Notes: generated by a model not told the origin, from the letters alone. Numbered from the stretch's first letter, positions 27,024 to 39,697 are shown. The stretch is DNA of 64,000 bases from Microvirga sesbaniae (GCF_025460805.1 NZ_JAMXFJ010000006.1:1-64000), one strand, 5' to 3'. Translations and numbers: made by a program.

Positions 27024-27779
27024 ATGACGTACAAGGTTGCCGCCCTCTACCAGTTCGTGCCGCTGCCGGACTTCCGGGAGCTCAAGGACCCGCTGCACAG
27101 GATCTGCCTCGATCTCGGGATCAGGGGCACGCTTCTGCTCGCCCAGGAGGGCATCAACGGGACGGTGGCCGGCCCGGACGGGGCGCTCGATGCCCTGATG
27201 GCCCAGCTGCGCGACGGCGCGCTGTTCCAGGGACGTCTCGACAATCTCGAGCTCAAGTTCTCGACGGCGGCCGAGATACCGTTCAAGCGCATGAAGGTGA
27301 GGCTCAAGAAGGAGATCGTGACCCTGGGCGATCCGCAGACCGATCCCCTGCGCCGCGTCGGCACCTATGTGTCGCCGGCCGACTGGAACCGGCTGCTCGA
27401 GGAGCCCGGCATCGTGCTCCTCGACACGCGCAACGATTTCGAGGTCGAGATGGGCACCTTCGCGGGCGCGGTCGATCCCCGGATCAAGCGCTTCAGCCAG
27501 TTCAAGGACTTCGTGAAGACGGAACTCGACCCGACGCGGCACCGGAAGGTCGCCATGTTCTGCACGGGGGGCATCCGGTGCGAGAAGGCCAGCTCCTACA
27601 TGCTGGCCCAGGGCTTCGAGGAGGTCTTCCACCTCAAGGGTGGGATCCTCAAGTATCTCGAGGAGGTTCCGGAGGCGGAGAGCCGCTGGACCGGCGGCTG
27701 CTTCGTGTTCGACGAACGGGTGGCGCTCGGCCATGGGCTCGTGGAGCGGCCGGACGAGGCAGGGCCGTCCGATGAGTGA
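27024..27779 (+). CDS. trhO: tRNA uridine(34) hydroxylase TrhO (rhodanese domain)
   Basis: Oxygen-dependent tRNA modification enzyme that makes 5-hydroxyuridine at wobble position 34. The 251 residues have an N-terminal YceA domain ([20 protein letters not shown]) and a rhodanese domain with the essential Cys in [17 protein letters not shown] near residue 180. Length is a little shorter than E. coli TrhO, as usual in alphaproteobacteria. The slyX gene overlaps its 3' end by 8 nt, so the two are translationally linked. Confidence 0.92.
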   Translation: MTYKVAALYQFVPLPDFRELKDPLHRICLDLGIRGTLLLAQEGINGTVAGPDGALDALMAQLRDGALFQGRLDNLELKFSTAAEIPFKRMKVRLKKEIVTLGDPQTDPLRRVGTYVSPADWNRLLEEPGIVLLDTRNDFEVEMGTFAGAVDPRIKRFSQFKDFVKTELDPTRHRKVAMFCTGGIRCEKASSYMLAQGFEEVFHLKGGILKYLEEVPEAESRWTGGCFVFDERVALGHGLVERPDEAGPSDE

Positions 27780-27984
27780 TCTTGAGGCCCGCACCGACGC
27801 GCTCGAAGTGCGCCTCGCCTATCAGGACCAGGTGATCGAGGACCTGAACCAGACGGTCATCGCCCAGTGGAAGCTGATCGACAGCCTCAGGCGTCAGCTC
27901 AACGAACTGCTCGACCGGGTCCAGGAGGTCGAGGACAACGCGGGCGGCCCGTCCGCCCCCGAGGCCCCGCCGCCGCATTACTGA
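27772..27984 (+). CDS. slyX: SlyX-family protein
   Basis: 70-residue cytoplasmic coiled-coil protein. [20 protein letters not shown] then [20 protein letters not shown] matches the SlyX family, and it ends in a Pro-rich tail (PEAPPPHY). Function of the family is unclear; it was named for proximity to SlyD. The ATG at 27772 lies inside the end of trhO (8-nt overlap), which decides the start. Confidence 0.9.
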   Translation: MSDLEARTDALEVRLAYQDQVIEDLNQTVIAQWKLIDSLRRQLNELLDRVQEVEDNAGGPSAPEAPPPHY

Positions 27985-28003
27985 TCCGGCCTCTCCCGGC
28001 CAT

Positions 28004-28033
28004 GGCCGGGACGAGCCCGAAGATGACCGGGAG
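28004..28033. repeat. Degenerate composite-hairpin remnant
   Basis: A worn ATGGCCGGGACGAGCCC half with an altered second arm (GAAGATGACCGGG). It has lost the pairing and looks like an old copy. Confidence 0.5.
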
Positions 28034-28122
28034 CAGGCCTCTCGTGCCGCGGCCCGGCTCCCGGGCGAAAAGCCCTGTCGGGGCCCGGTTCCCCACGGGG
28101 CAAAATTTTTTTCACGGCCTCT

Positions 28123-28151
28123 CTTGAACGGTCAAGATTGCTCGACCAAAT
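28123..28151 (+). promoter_or_regulatory. Possible RpoH (heat-shock) promoter of groESL
   Basis: CTTGAA at 28123-28128, a perfect heat-shock -35, then 17 nt, then CCAAAT at 28146-28151, close to the alphaproteobacterial RpoH -10. It lies 69 nt upstream of the groES start. No CIRCE inverted repeat (TTAGCACTC-N9-GAGTGCTAA) is present between slyX and groES, so control by HrcA is not supported. Confidence 0.55.
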
Positions 28152-28219
28152 CATCGCCGCGGAGGCCCTGGAGGCTCCGCTTGAGCAGTTAACATGTTGA
28201 TATCATTGGAGGAAGCTTC

Positions 28220-28534
28220 ATGAAGTTCCGTCCTTTGCACGACCGGATCGTGGTCCGGCGCATCGACGCCGAGGAGAAGACGGCGGGCGGCATCATCATC
28301 CCGGACACCGCCAAGGAGAAGCCCCAGCAGGGCGAGGTGATCGCGGTCGGGCCCGGCGCCCGCAACGAGCAGGGCCAACTGGTTCCCCTCGACGTGAGAG
28401 CCGGCGATCGCGTGCTCTTCGGCAAGTGGTCCGGCACGGAAGTGAAGATCGACGGCGAGGATCTCCTGATCATGAAGGAGAGCGACGTCATGGGCGTGCT
28501 GGAAGAAGCCGCCGCCCAGAAGAAGGCCGCGTGA
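28220..28534 (+). CDS. groES: Co-chaperonin GroES
   Basis: 104-residue 10-kDa subunit of the GroEL lid. [20 protein letters not shown], the mobile-loop region [20 protein letters not shown] and the C-terminal [19 protein letters not shown] are standard. A GGAGGAAG ribosome site lies just before ATG 28220. It is followed by groEL after 56 nt, forming the usual operon. A heat-shock promoter candidate is upstream. Confidence 0.97.
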   Translation: MKFRPLHDRIVVRRIDAEEKTAGGIIIPDTAKEKPQQGEVIAVGPGARNEQGQLVPLDVRAGDRVLFGKWSGTEVKIDGEDLLIMKESDVMGVLEEAAAQKKAA

Positions 28535-28584
28535 GGCCGAACCCACGATCAGAGTCACACATCGTTACGTCTCATCAGGAGTGA

Positions 28585-30213
<1,629 letters not shown>

Positions 30214-30216
<3 letters not shown>

Positions 30217-30555
30217 AGCATCGGGTTGATACCCTCCCCACGTCATGGCCGGGCTTGTCCCGGCCATCTCGATGCGGAGAAGCGCGGCGCCTCTCGCATC
30301 GGGATCACCGGGACAAGCCCGGTGATGACGTGGTGTGTGTGTGGCCCGGTGCGAACACCCTCCCCACGTCATGGCCGGGCTTGTCCCGGCCATCCCGATA
30401 AGGTGAAGCGCCGCGCCTCAAACAAGCGGGATCACCGGGACGAGCCCGGTGATGACGTGGAGGGTGGTGTGAGGCGGTGATGACGTGGAGGATGATCATC
30501 GCTGTGGCGTGACCTTTCCCCCGTCATGGCCGGGCCTGTCCCGGTCATCCCGATT
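30214..30555. repeat. Palindromic repeat cluster after groEL
   Basis: The TAGAGCATCGGG end overlaps the groEL stop codon. Two full composite units follow at 30239-30333 and 30365-30460 (ATGGCCGGG arm first, ATCACCGGG arm second). A half unit at 30521-30555 is joined to CGATTGTCCGATGCGCTAG, which holds the stop codon of the next minus-strand gene. No gene is visible. Confidence 0.88.
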
Positions 30556-30565
30556 GTCCGATGCG

Positions 30566-31348
30566 CTAGCGGTGCCTGATCAGAGATCCGTCCTCCGGCT
30601 CCGCCACGCTGGTTCTGATCGAGCCGGTCGTGTCCTCGGGCGGGGTCCTGCGCAGCTGGTTCACGAAAGCCGTCAGGCTGTGCATCTTCCCCGCGTCCGG
30701 AGCCAGGACGGCGAGGGCGCTGCTGTCGAACGGCTCCTCCTCGATCGTCCCATCGTTCATGATCGTCGTCTTGATGCCGGTCTGCATGTCGAAGGAGACG
30801 GATTTCACCTTCGTCTGGTGCTGCGGGATGACCGGCTCGGCAATGACGAGGGATGCGGCCACGGCTGAAGCCAGGACTGGCTTGGCCGGCGCGCGCACGA
30901 CCGTGACGGCCTTCTGAGCCGGTTTGGCGTCCAGGGCCGGGCGCGCGAGCTTCTCCTGAGGTTTCTCCTGGGGCTTCTCCTGAACCTTCCTGGCAGCCTC
31001 GCCGGTGCGCTCGGGAGCCGGCGGAGACACGGCCATGTATTCCGTCGGCCCCGACAGGATCTGCTGAAGCCGCTCCTCGGTCGCCTTGGCTTCCTTCTGC
31101 GTCGCCGAGCCGAATGCCGCCGCGAGAGGGTTGCGGGCCTTTTCCGTCTCGGCCTTGGCCTTGGCGGCTTCCGCCGCCTTCGCGGCCGCGATCCGCTTTC
31201 GCGCCTCGGCCGTCTGGGCGATGTTGTTCGTGCTGTAGGAATACTGCTTCCCGTTGATCTCGTAGCGGACCAACCGGGCCTCAGCCCCGCTGAACATCAT
31301 CCCGTTCGTGACGATGGTGGCTCCAAGCAAAATAAGCGTCTTCTTCAT
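30566..31348 (-). CDS. Secreted hypothetical protein with Ala/Lys-rich coil
   Basis: 260-residue protein with a probable Sec signal peptide (KKTLILLGATIVTNGMMFSG, cleavage about GAEA). Next come YEINGKQYSYSTNN, an alanine/lysine-rich helical stretch (about residues 48-72), a PQEKPQEK segment and a folded C-terminal part (KVKSVSFDMQTGIKTTIMND). I do not recognise a family, and the location is probably periplasmic. Its TAG stop lies inside a CTAGCGCATCGGA repeat end. No co-transcribed neighbour is visible. Confidence 0.65.
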   Translation of the reverse strand: MKKTLILLGATIVTNGMMFSGAEARLVRYEINGKQYSYSTNNIAQTAEARKRIAAAKAAEAAKAKAETEKARNPLAAAFGSATQKEAKATEERLQQILSGPTEYMAVSPPAPERTGEAARKVQEKPQEKPQEKLARPALDAKPAQKAVTVVRAPAKPVLASAVAASLVIAEPVIPQHQTKVKSVSFDMQTGIKTTIMNDGTIEEEPFDSSALAVLAPDAGKMHSLTAFVNQLRRTPPEDTTGSIRTSVAEPEDGSLIRHR

Positions 31349-32978
<1,630 letters not shown>

Positions 32979-32981
<3 letters not shown>

Positions 32982-33104
32982 AGCATCGGACCCGAAAGTG
33001 GACCCGCTTTCGGGATCGGATCCGGTGCTCCACTCTTGGCTGGCGCATCGTTGACGGCGAAAAACCGGGTCCACTTTTTCGCACGATGCTCCGGAGCAAC
33101 CCGC
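32979..33104. repeat. TAGAGCATCGGA palindromic repeat after TRAP receptor gene
   Basis: The stop codon TAG is followed by AGCATCGGACCCGAAAGTGGACCCGCTTTCGGG, a hairpin, then a second GAAAAACCGGGTCCACTTTTTCG hairpin ending GATGCTCCGG. Confidence 0.85.
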
Positions 33105-33115
33105 ATGTCATCGGG

Positions 33116-33145
33116 AAACCCGGCGCCTCAGGCGCCGGGTTTTTC
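33116..33145 (+). terminator. Rho-independent terminator after TRAP receptor gene
   Basis: Perfect 12-bp stem AAACCCGGCGCC / GGCGCCGGGTTT with a TCA loop, then TTCCTTTG. Strong intrinsic terminator 135 nt after the stop. Confidence 0.9.
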
Positions 33146-33260
33146 CTTTGCAGGGCAGGGGTGTCCCGGGCGGGAGGCTTTGCGGCTTGCATCCGGAGCC
33201 CGGAATGATGATCTCAGGGCGATCCTCGTTCGGCCTTGAACCGCACCAGAAAGTCTGCCC

Positions 33261-34259
33261 ATGCCTCCATTTTCCGTTCTCGATCTCGCGCCCGTTCCCG
33301 AAGGCTCCACGCCGTCCGACGCCCTGCGCAACAGCCTCGATCTGGCGCAGCACGCGGAAGCCTGGGGCTACAGCCGCTACTGGCTCGCCGAGCACCACAA
33401 CATGGTGGGCATCGCCAGCGCGGCGACCAGCGTGGTGATCGCCCATGTGGCGGGCGGCACGAAGACCATGCGGGTCGGCGCAGGCGGCATCATGCTGCCG
33501 AACCACTCGCCTCTGGTGATCGCCGAGCAGTTCGGCACCCTCGATGCCCTGTTTCCGGGGCGGATCGATCTCGGGGTCGGCCGCGCGCCCGGCACCGACC
33601 AGCGCACCTTGAGGGCTCTGCGCCGGGATCCGAGCGCGGCCGACACCTTCCCGCAGGACGTGCTCGAGCTGCAGGCGCTGCTCGGCCCCGTCCAGCCCGA
33701 CCAGGCCATCCAGGCGGTGCCGGGCGCGGGCTCGAACGTGCCGGTCTGGATCCTGGGCTCGAGCCTGTTCGGCGCGCAGCTCGCGGCCATGCTGGGCCTG
33801 CCCTATGCCTTCGCGTCCCATTTCGCGCCCGGCGCCCTCATGCAGGCGCTCCAGGTCTATCGCGAGCGGTTCCAGCCCTCGGCGCAGCTCGCCCGGCCCT
33901 ATGCCATGGTGGGCGTGAACGTGATCGCGGCCGACACGGACGAGGAGGCGCGCCACCTCTTCACCTCGGCCCAGCAATCCTTCACCAACCTGTTCCGCGG
34001 CGCCCGCGGCAAGCTCCAGCCGCCCATCGACGACATCGAAAGCTACTGGCTGCCGCACGAGAAGGCGCAGGCCATGAACATGCTGTCCTGCTCCTTCGTC
34101 GGATCGGCCGGCACCGTGCGGGACGGGCTGGAAGGCTTCATCGCGCAGACCGGCGCCGACGAGGTGATGGTCGCGGCCGCGATCTACGACCATGCCAAGC
34201 GCCTGCGCTCCTACGAGATCCTCAGCGAGGTGCGGGAGGGGATGAGGACGGCGGCCTAG
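33261..34259 (+). CDS. LLM-class flavin-dependent oxidoreductase
   Basis: Luciferase-like monooxygenase fold, 332 residues, needing reduced flavin and oxygen. Motifs: [40 protein letters not shown] near residue 40, [20 protein letters not shown] near 72, [10 protein letters not shown] and [20 protein letters not shown] near 155. It fits the MsnO8/alkane-sulfonate-like branch of single-component LLM enzymes. Substrate unknown. It is a single gene between a terminator and a repeat; its TAG stop is the CTAG of a CTAGCGCATCGAAC repeat end. Confidence 0.86.
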   Translation: MPPFSVLDLAPVPEGSTPSDALRNSLDLAQHAEAWGYSRYWLAEHHNMVGIASAATSVVIAHVAGGTKTMRVGAGGIMLPNHSPLVIAEQFGTLDALFPGRIDLGVGRAPGTDQRTLRALRRDPSAADTFPQDVLELQALLGPVQPDQAIQAVPGAGSNVPVWILGSSLFGAQLAAMLGLPYAFASHFAPGALMQALQVYRERFQPSAQLARPYAMVGVNVIAADTDEEARHLFTSAQQSFTNLFRGARGKLQPPIDDIESYWLPHEKAQAMNMLSCSFVGSAGTVRDGLEGFIAQTGADEVMVAAAIYDHAKRLRSYEILSEVREGMRTAA

Positions 34260-34432
34260 CGCATCGAACGATCGGGATGGCCGGGACAAGCCCGGCCATG
34301 ACGTGGGAGGGTGGCAGGACCGCTTCAACCAACACTCCACGTCATCACCGGGCTTGTCCCGGTGATCCCGCTTCTGTAGGGCGCCGCGCCCTTCCGATCG
34401 GGATGGCCGGCACAGGGCCGGCCATGACGTGG
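34257..34432. repeat. Palindromic repeat cluster after LLM gene
   Basis: TAGCGCATCGAACGATCGGG joined to a half ATGGCCGGG hairpin (to 34307), then a full ATCACCGGG/ATGGCCGGC unit at 34338-34432. Confidence 0.87.
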
Positions 34433-34476
34433 GAGCCATGACGTCGGAGGGGTCGGTGCACGATCCGCAGCGCTCC

Positions 34477-35319
34477 TCAAGCCGTCGCGCCGCGTCCCTT
34501 CAGGGTCGGATCGAGGGCGTCGCGCAGGCCGTCGCCGAGAAGGTTGAGGCCGAGCACCGAGAGCGCGATGGCGATGCCGGGCGCGATGGCGAGATGCGGG
34601 GCCTGCGAGAGATAGGTCTGCGCGTCGCTGAGCATGCGGCCCCAGCTCGGATTGGGCGGGCGCACGCCGAGGCCGAGATAGCTCAGGCCCGCTTCGGTCA
34701 GGATCGCGAGGGCGAGCTGGATCGTCACCTGGACGATGAGCGCGCCCGCGATGTTCGGGATCACGTCCTCCCAGGTGATGCGCAGCGGGTGCTTGCCGAT
34801 GGCGCGGGCGGCCGCGATGTAGTCGAGGGTCCAGACCTGGAGCGCGACGCCGCGCGTCACCCGGGCGAAGACCGGCACGTTGAACACGGCGATCGCCAGG
34901 ATGGCGGCGAGCGGGCCCGAGCCCACGAGGGCGCCGATCATGATCGCCGAGAGCACCGCCGGGAAGGCGAAGACCACGTCGGAGACCCGCATGGCGATCT
35001 CGTCCGCGAGGCCCTTCCAGGCCGCGGCCGCGCAGCCGATGGCCGTGCCGATGGCCGCCCCCAGCAGCACCGCCGGCCACGCGATGGCGAGCGAGTTCCA
35101 CGCCCCCACCATGAGCAGCGAGGCGACGTCGCGGCCGAAATGATCGGTGCCGAGCAGGCCCACCTCTCCGGGGGCCTTCAGGCGCAGGGCGACGCGCACC
35201 CGCGTCGGCACCTCCGGGGTCCAGACGAGGGAGACCAGCGCGGTGACGATCAGGAGCGCCGTGAGGATGGCGCCCACCACGAGGGCCGGGTTGAGGGGAA
35301 TGCGCGCGCGGCGGCTCAT
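34477..35319 (-). CDS. Peptide/nickel-type ABC transporter permease (DppC-like)
   Basis: 280-residue inner-membrane permease of the DppC/OppC type. N-terminal helix (NPALVVGAILTALLIVTALV), then LLGTDHFGRDVASLLMVGAW, the family signature, and EAGLSYLGLGVRPPNPSWGR in the C-terminal part. The ATP-binding subunit contact loop lies around FARVTRGVALQVWTLDYIAA. Its ATG overlaps the DppB-like stop by 4 nt (ATGA). Partner genes are the DppB-like permease, the binding protein at 36475 and probably the double ATPase at 41184. Confidence 0.9.
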   Translation of the reverse strand: MSRRARIPLNPALVVGAILTALLIVTALVSLVWTPEVPTRVRVALRLKAPGEVGLLGTDHFGRDVASLLMVGAWNSLAIAWPAVLLGAAIGTAIGCAAAAWKGLADEIAMRVSDVVFAFPAVLSAIMIGALVGSGPLAAILAIAVFNVPVFARVTRGVALQVWTLDYIAAARAIGKHPLRITWEDVIPNIAGALIVQVTIQLALAILTEAGLSYLGLGVRPPNPSWGRMLSDAQTYLSQAPHLAIAPGIAIALSVLGLNLLGDGLRDALDPTLKGRGATA

Positions 35320-36263
35320 GACCGGCCCCTCAGGCGCGGGTCGAGGAGGGCGTAGCCGATATCGACGAGGAAGTTCACCCCGATCACGAGTCCGGAAAAG
35401 ATCAGCACGATGTCCTTGATCACCACGAGGTCGCGCTGGTTGAGCGCCTGATAGGCGAGCCGTCCGAGGCCCGGCAGGTTGAACACGTTCTCGACCAGGA
35501 TGGCGCCGCCGAAGAAGAACGAGAGCTGGAGGCCCAGGATCGTCGTGACGGGAATGAGCGCGTTCGGCACCACGTGGCGGCGCAGGGTCCCGCCCTTGTC
35601 GACGCCCTTGGCGCGGGCGGTGCGCACGAAGTCGGCGCCGATCACCTCGAGGGTCGCCGAGCGCGTCACGCGGGTGAGCACGGCCGCCTGGGGCAGGGCG
35701 AGCGCCACGGCCGGCAGGAGCAGCGCCTGGAAGGCGGGCCAGAGCCCCGCGCTCCAGCCGGGAAAGCCGCCGGCCGGGAACCAGCCGAGCCAGGTCGAGA
35801 AGAACAGGATGAACAGCAGGCCGATCCAGAAGTTCGGCACCGCCACGCCGAGCTGGCTGAACACCAGCACGGCGCGGTCCACCGGCCCGTCGCGCCGCGC
35901 CGCCGCCGCGACGCCGAGCGGCAGGGCGAGCGCCGTCGAGATCAGGATGGCGAGCAGGCTCAGCGGCAGCGTCACGTTCATGCGCTCGGCCACGAGGGTC
36001 GCGACCGGCATCTTGTAGGTGATCGACTGGCCCAGATCGCCGTGCAGGATGCCGCCGATCCATTCCAGGTAGCGCACGAGCGCCGGCTGATCGAGGCCGA
36101 GCTCCTGGCGCAGGGCCGCGAGCGTGTCCTCCCGGGCGGCGGTGCCCAGCATGATGGCGGCCGGATCGCCCGGCAGCACTTCCATGATGAGGAAGATCGC
36201 CAGCGACACCGCCAGCAGGGTGACGGCGAGCGAGACGAGGCGTGAGAGAGTGAGGCGCAGCAT
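35316..36263 (-). CDS. Peptide/nickel-type ABC transporter permease (DppB-like)
   Basis: 315-residue permease. MLRLTLSRLVSLAVTLLAVS gives the first helix, LPGDPAAIMLGTAAREDTLA is typical of DppB, and SATLEVIGADFVRTARAKGV forms the ATPase contact loop. It is the first permease gene; DppC overlaps its 3' end. It transports oligopeptides or similar solutes with the other components here. A repeat-containing gap of 211 nt separates it from the binding-protein gene. Confidence 0.9.
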   Translation of the reverse strand: MLRLTLSRLVSLAVTLLAVSLAIFLIMEVLPGDPAAIMLGTAAREDTLAALRQELGLDQPALVRYLEWIGGILHGDLGQSITYKMPVATLVAERMNVTLPLSLLAILISTALALPLGVAAAARRDGPVDRAVLVFSQLGVAVPNFWIGLLFILFFSTWLGWFPAGGFPGWSAGLWPAFQALLLPAVALALPQAAVLTRVTRSATLEVIGADFVRTARAKGVDKGGTLRRHVVPNALIPVTTILGLQLSFFFGGAILVENVFNLPGLGRLAYQALNQRDLVVIKDIVLIFSGLVIGVNFLVDIGYALLDPRLRGRS

Positions 36264-36337
36264 GGGTTTACTCTACGCACGCTCCCTCTGGCTTACGAGG
36301 GAGACGGGCGCGATCGGAAGCGACGTCGATCCTCCGC

Positions 36338-36432
36338 GCGTCATGGCCGGGCTCGTCCCGGCCATCCCGATCGGGGGAGGCAGCGTGCTTCACGTCGTCG
36401 GGATCACCGGCACAGGGCCGGTGATGACACGG
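36338..36432. repeat. Composite hairpin unit inside the transporter gene cluster
   Basis: One full unit, ATGGCCGGG arm first, ATCACCGGC arm second, in the gap between the binding-protein gene and the first permease gene. A hairpin here may set the ratio of binding protein to permease. Confidence 0.85.
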
Positions 36433-36474
36433 GATGTCCGCATGAGGGCCATCGGGCGAAACGATGCGCCGGCC

Positions 36475-37956
36475 TCACTCGCTCCACGACACCTCCGTCA
36501 CGTCGTTCGACGGGATCGGCGAGTTCTCCCACAGGCCCTGCACCTTGGCGTTCCAGACGCCGAGCTTCGGCAGCTGGAACAGGAAGAGCGCGGGCACGTC
36601 CTCGGCCAGGATCTTCTGCGCCTCCGCGTATTTCGCGTAGCGCGCCTTCTCGTCCGTGGTCCTGGCGGCCTCCGCCACGGCGGCTTTGAAGGTGTCGTTC
36701 TTGTAATTGAAGTAATAGGAGTCGCGGGCGAAGATGTCGATGTCGAGCGGCTCCGTGTGGGCCACGATGGTGACGTCGTAATCCTTGTTCTTGAAGACCT
36801 CCTCGATCCACTTGGCCGGGAATTCCGTCGGGACGATCTTCAGGTCGACGCCGACCTCGGCCATCATGGCGGAGAGCAGCTCCGCCGAGCGGCTGGCATA
36901 GGCCATCTGGGGCGACTTGATGGTGATCGACAGGCCGTTGCCGTAGCCCGCCTCCTTCAGGAGCGCCTTGGCCTTCTCGACGTCGTAGGGAATCACCTTC
37001 GTCGTGTCCACGAAGGCCGGATTGTTCGGCGAGAAGAAGCTGCCGATGGGCTGCCCGAAGCCGGAATAGGCGCCCTCGACCAGCGCCTTCCTGTCGACCG
37101 CATGCATGAGGGCGCGGCGCACGCGCACGTCGTCGAACGGCTTCTTGGCGTTGTTCATGCCGGCCACGATCTCGCCCTCGGTGTTGCCGGCCACCGCCTT
37201 GAAGCGCGCATCCTTCTGGAACTCCGCGAAAAGCTCCGGGGCCCCGAGATTGGGGAACGCGTCGACATCGCCCGCCTTGAGGGCCGCGACCTGGGCCTGG
37301 GCGTCGTTGATGAAGCGGAAGGTGACGCTGTCGAGCTTGGTCTTGTCCTTCTGCCAGTAATCGGCATTGCGCACGAGCTCGACCCGGTCGCCGCGCGTCC
37401 ACGACTTGAACTTGAACGGCCCGGTGCCGACGGGGTTCGCGGCGTTGCCGGCGGCGGTTTCCGGCGCCACGATCACCGCGTCGCCCCAGCCGAGATAATA
37501 GAGGAAGTTGCCCGAGGTCTCCTTGAGCTTGATCACCACGGTGGCGGGATCGGGCGTCTCGATGGCGGTGATCGGCGCGAAGATCTGCTTCTGCGCATTG
37601 GTCGATTTCGGATCGCGGGCGCGGTCGAAGGCGAATTTCACGTCGGCCGAATCGAAGGTCGAGCCGTCGTGGAACTTCACGCCCTCCTGGAGATGGAACG
37701 TATAGGTCATCCCGTCCGGCGAGACCTCCCAGCTCTTCGCGAGCAGCGGCTGCACCTTGCCGGTCCGGTCGATGCGGACGAGGCCTTCATAGAGATTGAC
37801 CCAGGTGACCTCGCGGATCGCCACGGGAGCCGCGACCGTCGGATCGAGGCCCGGGGGCTCGATGGGCATGCCGACCACCAGGGAAGTCTTGGCCGCAAAG
37901 GCCGGGATGACGCTGACGGAGAGAAGGAGAGCGGCGGTCAGAAGGCGCTTCGTCAT
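36475..37956 (-). CDS. Peptide-type ABC transporter substrate-binding protein
   Basis: Periplasmic receptor of the SBP_bac_5 (DppA/OppA) family, 493 residues. A signal peptide (MTKRLLTAALLLSVSVIPAF, cleavage after FAA) precedes the mature part. LLAKSWEVSPDGMTYTFHLQ and GVKFHDGSTFDSADVKFAFD are the family motif near residues 75-110. It is upstream of and co-directional with the DppB/DppC genes. Ligand may be a peptide, a sugar or an opine-like compound; the sequence does not tell. Confidence 0.92.
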   Translation of the reverse strand: MTKRLLTAALLLSVSVIPAFAAKTSLVVGMPIEPPGLDPTVAAPVAIREVTWVNLYEGLVRIDRTGKVQPLLAKSWEVSPDGMTYTFHLQEGVKFHDGSTFDSADVKFAFDRARDPKSTNAQKQIFAPITAIETPDPATVVIKLKETSGNFLYYLGWGDAVIVAPETAAGNAANPVGTGPFKFKSWTRGDRVELVRNADYWQKDKTKLDSVTFRFINDAQAQVAALKAGDVDAFPNLGAPELFAEFQKDARFKAVAGNTEGEIVAGMNNAKKPFDDVRVRRALMHAVDRKALVEGAYSGFGQPIGSFFSPNNPAFVDTTKVIPYDVEKAKALLKEAGYGNGLSITIKSPQMAYASRSAELLSAMMAEVGVDLKIVPTEFPAKWIEEVFKNKDYDVTIVAHTEPLDIDIFARDSYYFNYKNDTFKAAVAEAARTTDEKARYAKYAEAQKILAEDVPALFLFQLPKLGVWNAKVQGLWENSPIPSNDVTEVSWSE

Positions 37957-38154
37957 CAGGGCTTGAACTCCATCGGGTCACGGGCCGCGACAGGTCGCGG
38001 TGGCCCCAGCTTACGCAGGACCGCGCCGGATGGAAGACGTCCATGACCGATTCTTCACTTAACTTCGCCGTGACCGGGGACTAATCATCCGCCTGTGCAG
38101 ATCCGCCGGAGCCCTCTGTCCAACGCGATCGGCGGAATGAAAGGCTTGAACAAA

Positions 38155-38442
38155 ATGGCTCAAGAGACCGCCCGGGTGCCCACCGCGAACGGCGCCCGAT
38201 ACCTCCAGCAGCTCTGCAAGCACTGGAGCCACAAGCTCGACGTCCAGCTCTCCGGCAACGAGGGCACCGTCCGCTTCCCCGCCGCCGTCGCCACCATGAC
38301 GGCCGACCCCGAAGGCCTGACGGTCAGCGTGGAGGCGCAGGACGACGAGACGCTCCAGCGCATGAAGGGCGTCGTCGCCTCCCATCTCGACCGGTTCGCC
38401 TTCAAGGAGGCGCCCCTGCCGTTCGCATGGGCCAAGGCGTAG
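38155..38442 (+). CDS. DUF2218-family protein
   Basis: 95-residue cytoplasmic protein of the small DUF2218 family: VPTANGARYLQQLCKHWSHK then EGTVRFPAAVATMTADPEGL and the end QRMKGVVASHLDRFAFKEAP. Members are often near iron or siderophore genes, but none are here. ATG 38155 (MAQETARV) is used; ATG 38137 adds six residues and has a GGCGGA site directly adjacent, which is too close. Its TAG stop is followed by AGCGTCG, a repeat end. Confidence 0.82.
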   Translation: MAQETARVPTANGARYLQQLCKHWSHKLDVQLSGNEGTVRFPAAVATMTADPEGLTVSVEAQDDETLQRMKGVVASHLDRFAFKEAPLPFAWAKA

Positions 38443-38715
38443 AGCGTCGCGTCATGGCCGGCTCACACCACCCTGCACGTCATCACCGGGCTTGTCCCGG
38501 TGATCCCGATGCGGTGAGGCGCCGAGCCCGAAAAGATCGGGATGGCCGGCACAAGGCCGGCCATGACGTGCGGAGGGTGTCATCACCGGCTCATACCACC
38601 CTCCACATCATCACCGGCCTTGTGCCGGTGATCCCGCTTCGATAGAGCGCCGCGCTTCACCGCATCGGGATGGCCGGCGAGAGGCGGGTGATGACTGGCC
38701 GGCCATGACGTGCGG
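38440..38715. repeat. Palindromic repeat cluster after DUF2218 gene
   Basis: TAGAGCGTCG at the stop codon, then two composite units at 38476-38573 and 38604-38715, both with ATCACCGG arm first. The second carries the long insert GGCGAGAGGCGGGTGATGAC in its ATGGCCGG hairpin, the same type as at 26903. Confidence 0.87.
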
Positions 38716-38785
38716 AGGGTGTCAGTGAGGCCGTTCGAGGGCCGGGACAAGCCGGCCGTCGCGGGAAAGGTTGCGCCCGGCCGCC

Positions 38786-39535
38786 TCAGATGCAGCGTCC
38801 GCCGTCGACCTCGAGCACCACGCCGGTGATCATGCTGGCCTCGTCGGAGGCGAGATAGAGCGCCGCGTTGGCGATGTCCTGCGGGGTGGAGAAGCGGCCG
38901 AGCGGGATCGAGTTGACGAACAGCTCGCGCTTCTGGGGCGTGTCCTCGCCCATGAAGGTGGCCAGCAGCGGCGTCTCGCCGGCCACGGGAGCGAGCGCGC
39001 AGACGCGGATCTTGTTGGGGGCGAGCTCCACGGCCATGGACTTGGTCATGGTGTGCACGGCGCCCTTGGTGCTGTTGTACCAGGTCAGGCCGGGGCGGGG
39101 GCGCAGGCCCGCGGTCGAGCCCACGTTGACGATCACGCCGCCGCCCTGGTTCTGCATCAGCGGCACGGCCGCCTTGGCGAAGAGGTAGATCGACTTCACG
39201 TTGACCGCGAAGACCCGGTCGAACTCGTCCTCCTCGACCTCCAGCATCGGCCGGTTGCGGTGGCTGATGCCCGCATTGTTGACCACGATGTCGAGCTTGC
39301 CGAAAGCCGCCACGGTCTTCTCGACGGCGGCATTCACGTCGGCGGCCTTCGACACGTCGGCCGCAAGCCCGATCGCGCTGGCGCCGATCTTGTCCGCGGC
39401 CGCCTTGGCCGCCGCCTCGTTGATGTCGACGATGGCCACCTTGGCGCCCTCGCGGGCGAAGGTTTCCGCGATGCCCTGACCGAAACCGGACCCGGCGCCC
39501 GTGACCAGCGCCACCTTGCCTTCGAGGCGATTCAT
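38786..39535 (-). CDS. Short-chain dehydrogenase/reductase
   Basis: Cytoplasmic NAD(P)-dependent oxidoreductase, 249 residues, of classical SDR form. Coenzyme motif VTGAGSGFGQGI at residues 11-22, NNAGIS near 86, catalytic Ser in NVGSTAG and YNSTK (Tyr and Lys) near 150. Closest to the glucose 1-dehydrogenase/3-oxoacyl reductase-like group. The acidic residue after strand 2 (IVDINE) suggests NAD rather than NADP. It is downstream of the aldehyde dehydrogenase gene on the same strand; an alcohol-to-aldehyde-to-acid pair is possible. Confidence 0.9.
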   Translation of the reverse strand: MNRLEGKVALVTGAGSGFGQGIAETFAREGAKVAIVDINEAAAKAAADKIGASAIGLAADVSKAADVNAAVEKTVAAFGKLDIVVNNAGISHRNRPMLEVEEDEFDRVFAVNVKSIYLFAKAAVPLMQNQGGGVIVNVGSTAGLRPRPGLTWYNSTKGAVHTMTKSMAVELAPNKIRVCALAPVAGETPLLATFMGEDTPQKRELFVNSIPLGRFSTPQDIANAALYLASDEASMITGVVLEVDGGRCI

Positions 39536-39614
39536 GATTCTTCCCTTCCGATGTGCTTTTTCTGTCCCCGCCAGGGGAGGGTTAGGAGTGGTGAGTGAGG
39601 AGCGCCTCCCTCCG

Positions 39615-39683
39615 ACGTCAGGACCGGGCCTGTCCCGCTGATCCTTGGTCATCACCGGCACAAGGCCGGCCATGACATGCGGA
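39615..39683. repeat. Degenerate composite hairpin
   Basis: CGTCAGGACCGGGCCTGTCCCGCTGATCC with altered arms, then ATCACCGGCACAAGGCCGGCCATGAC in which the two ends belong to different arms. It looks like a recombinant or decayed copy. Confidence 0.6.
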
Positions 39684-39697
39684 GGGACGATCGTGGC

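Noticed and set aside
27985-28219. CIRCE element before groES
   Set aside because: No TTAGCACTC-N9-GAGTGCTAA or near match is present; only an RpoH-like promoter can be proposed.
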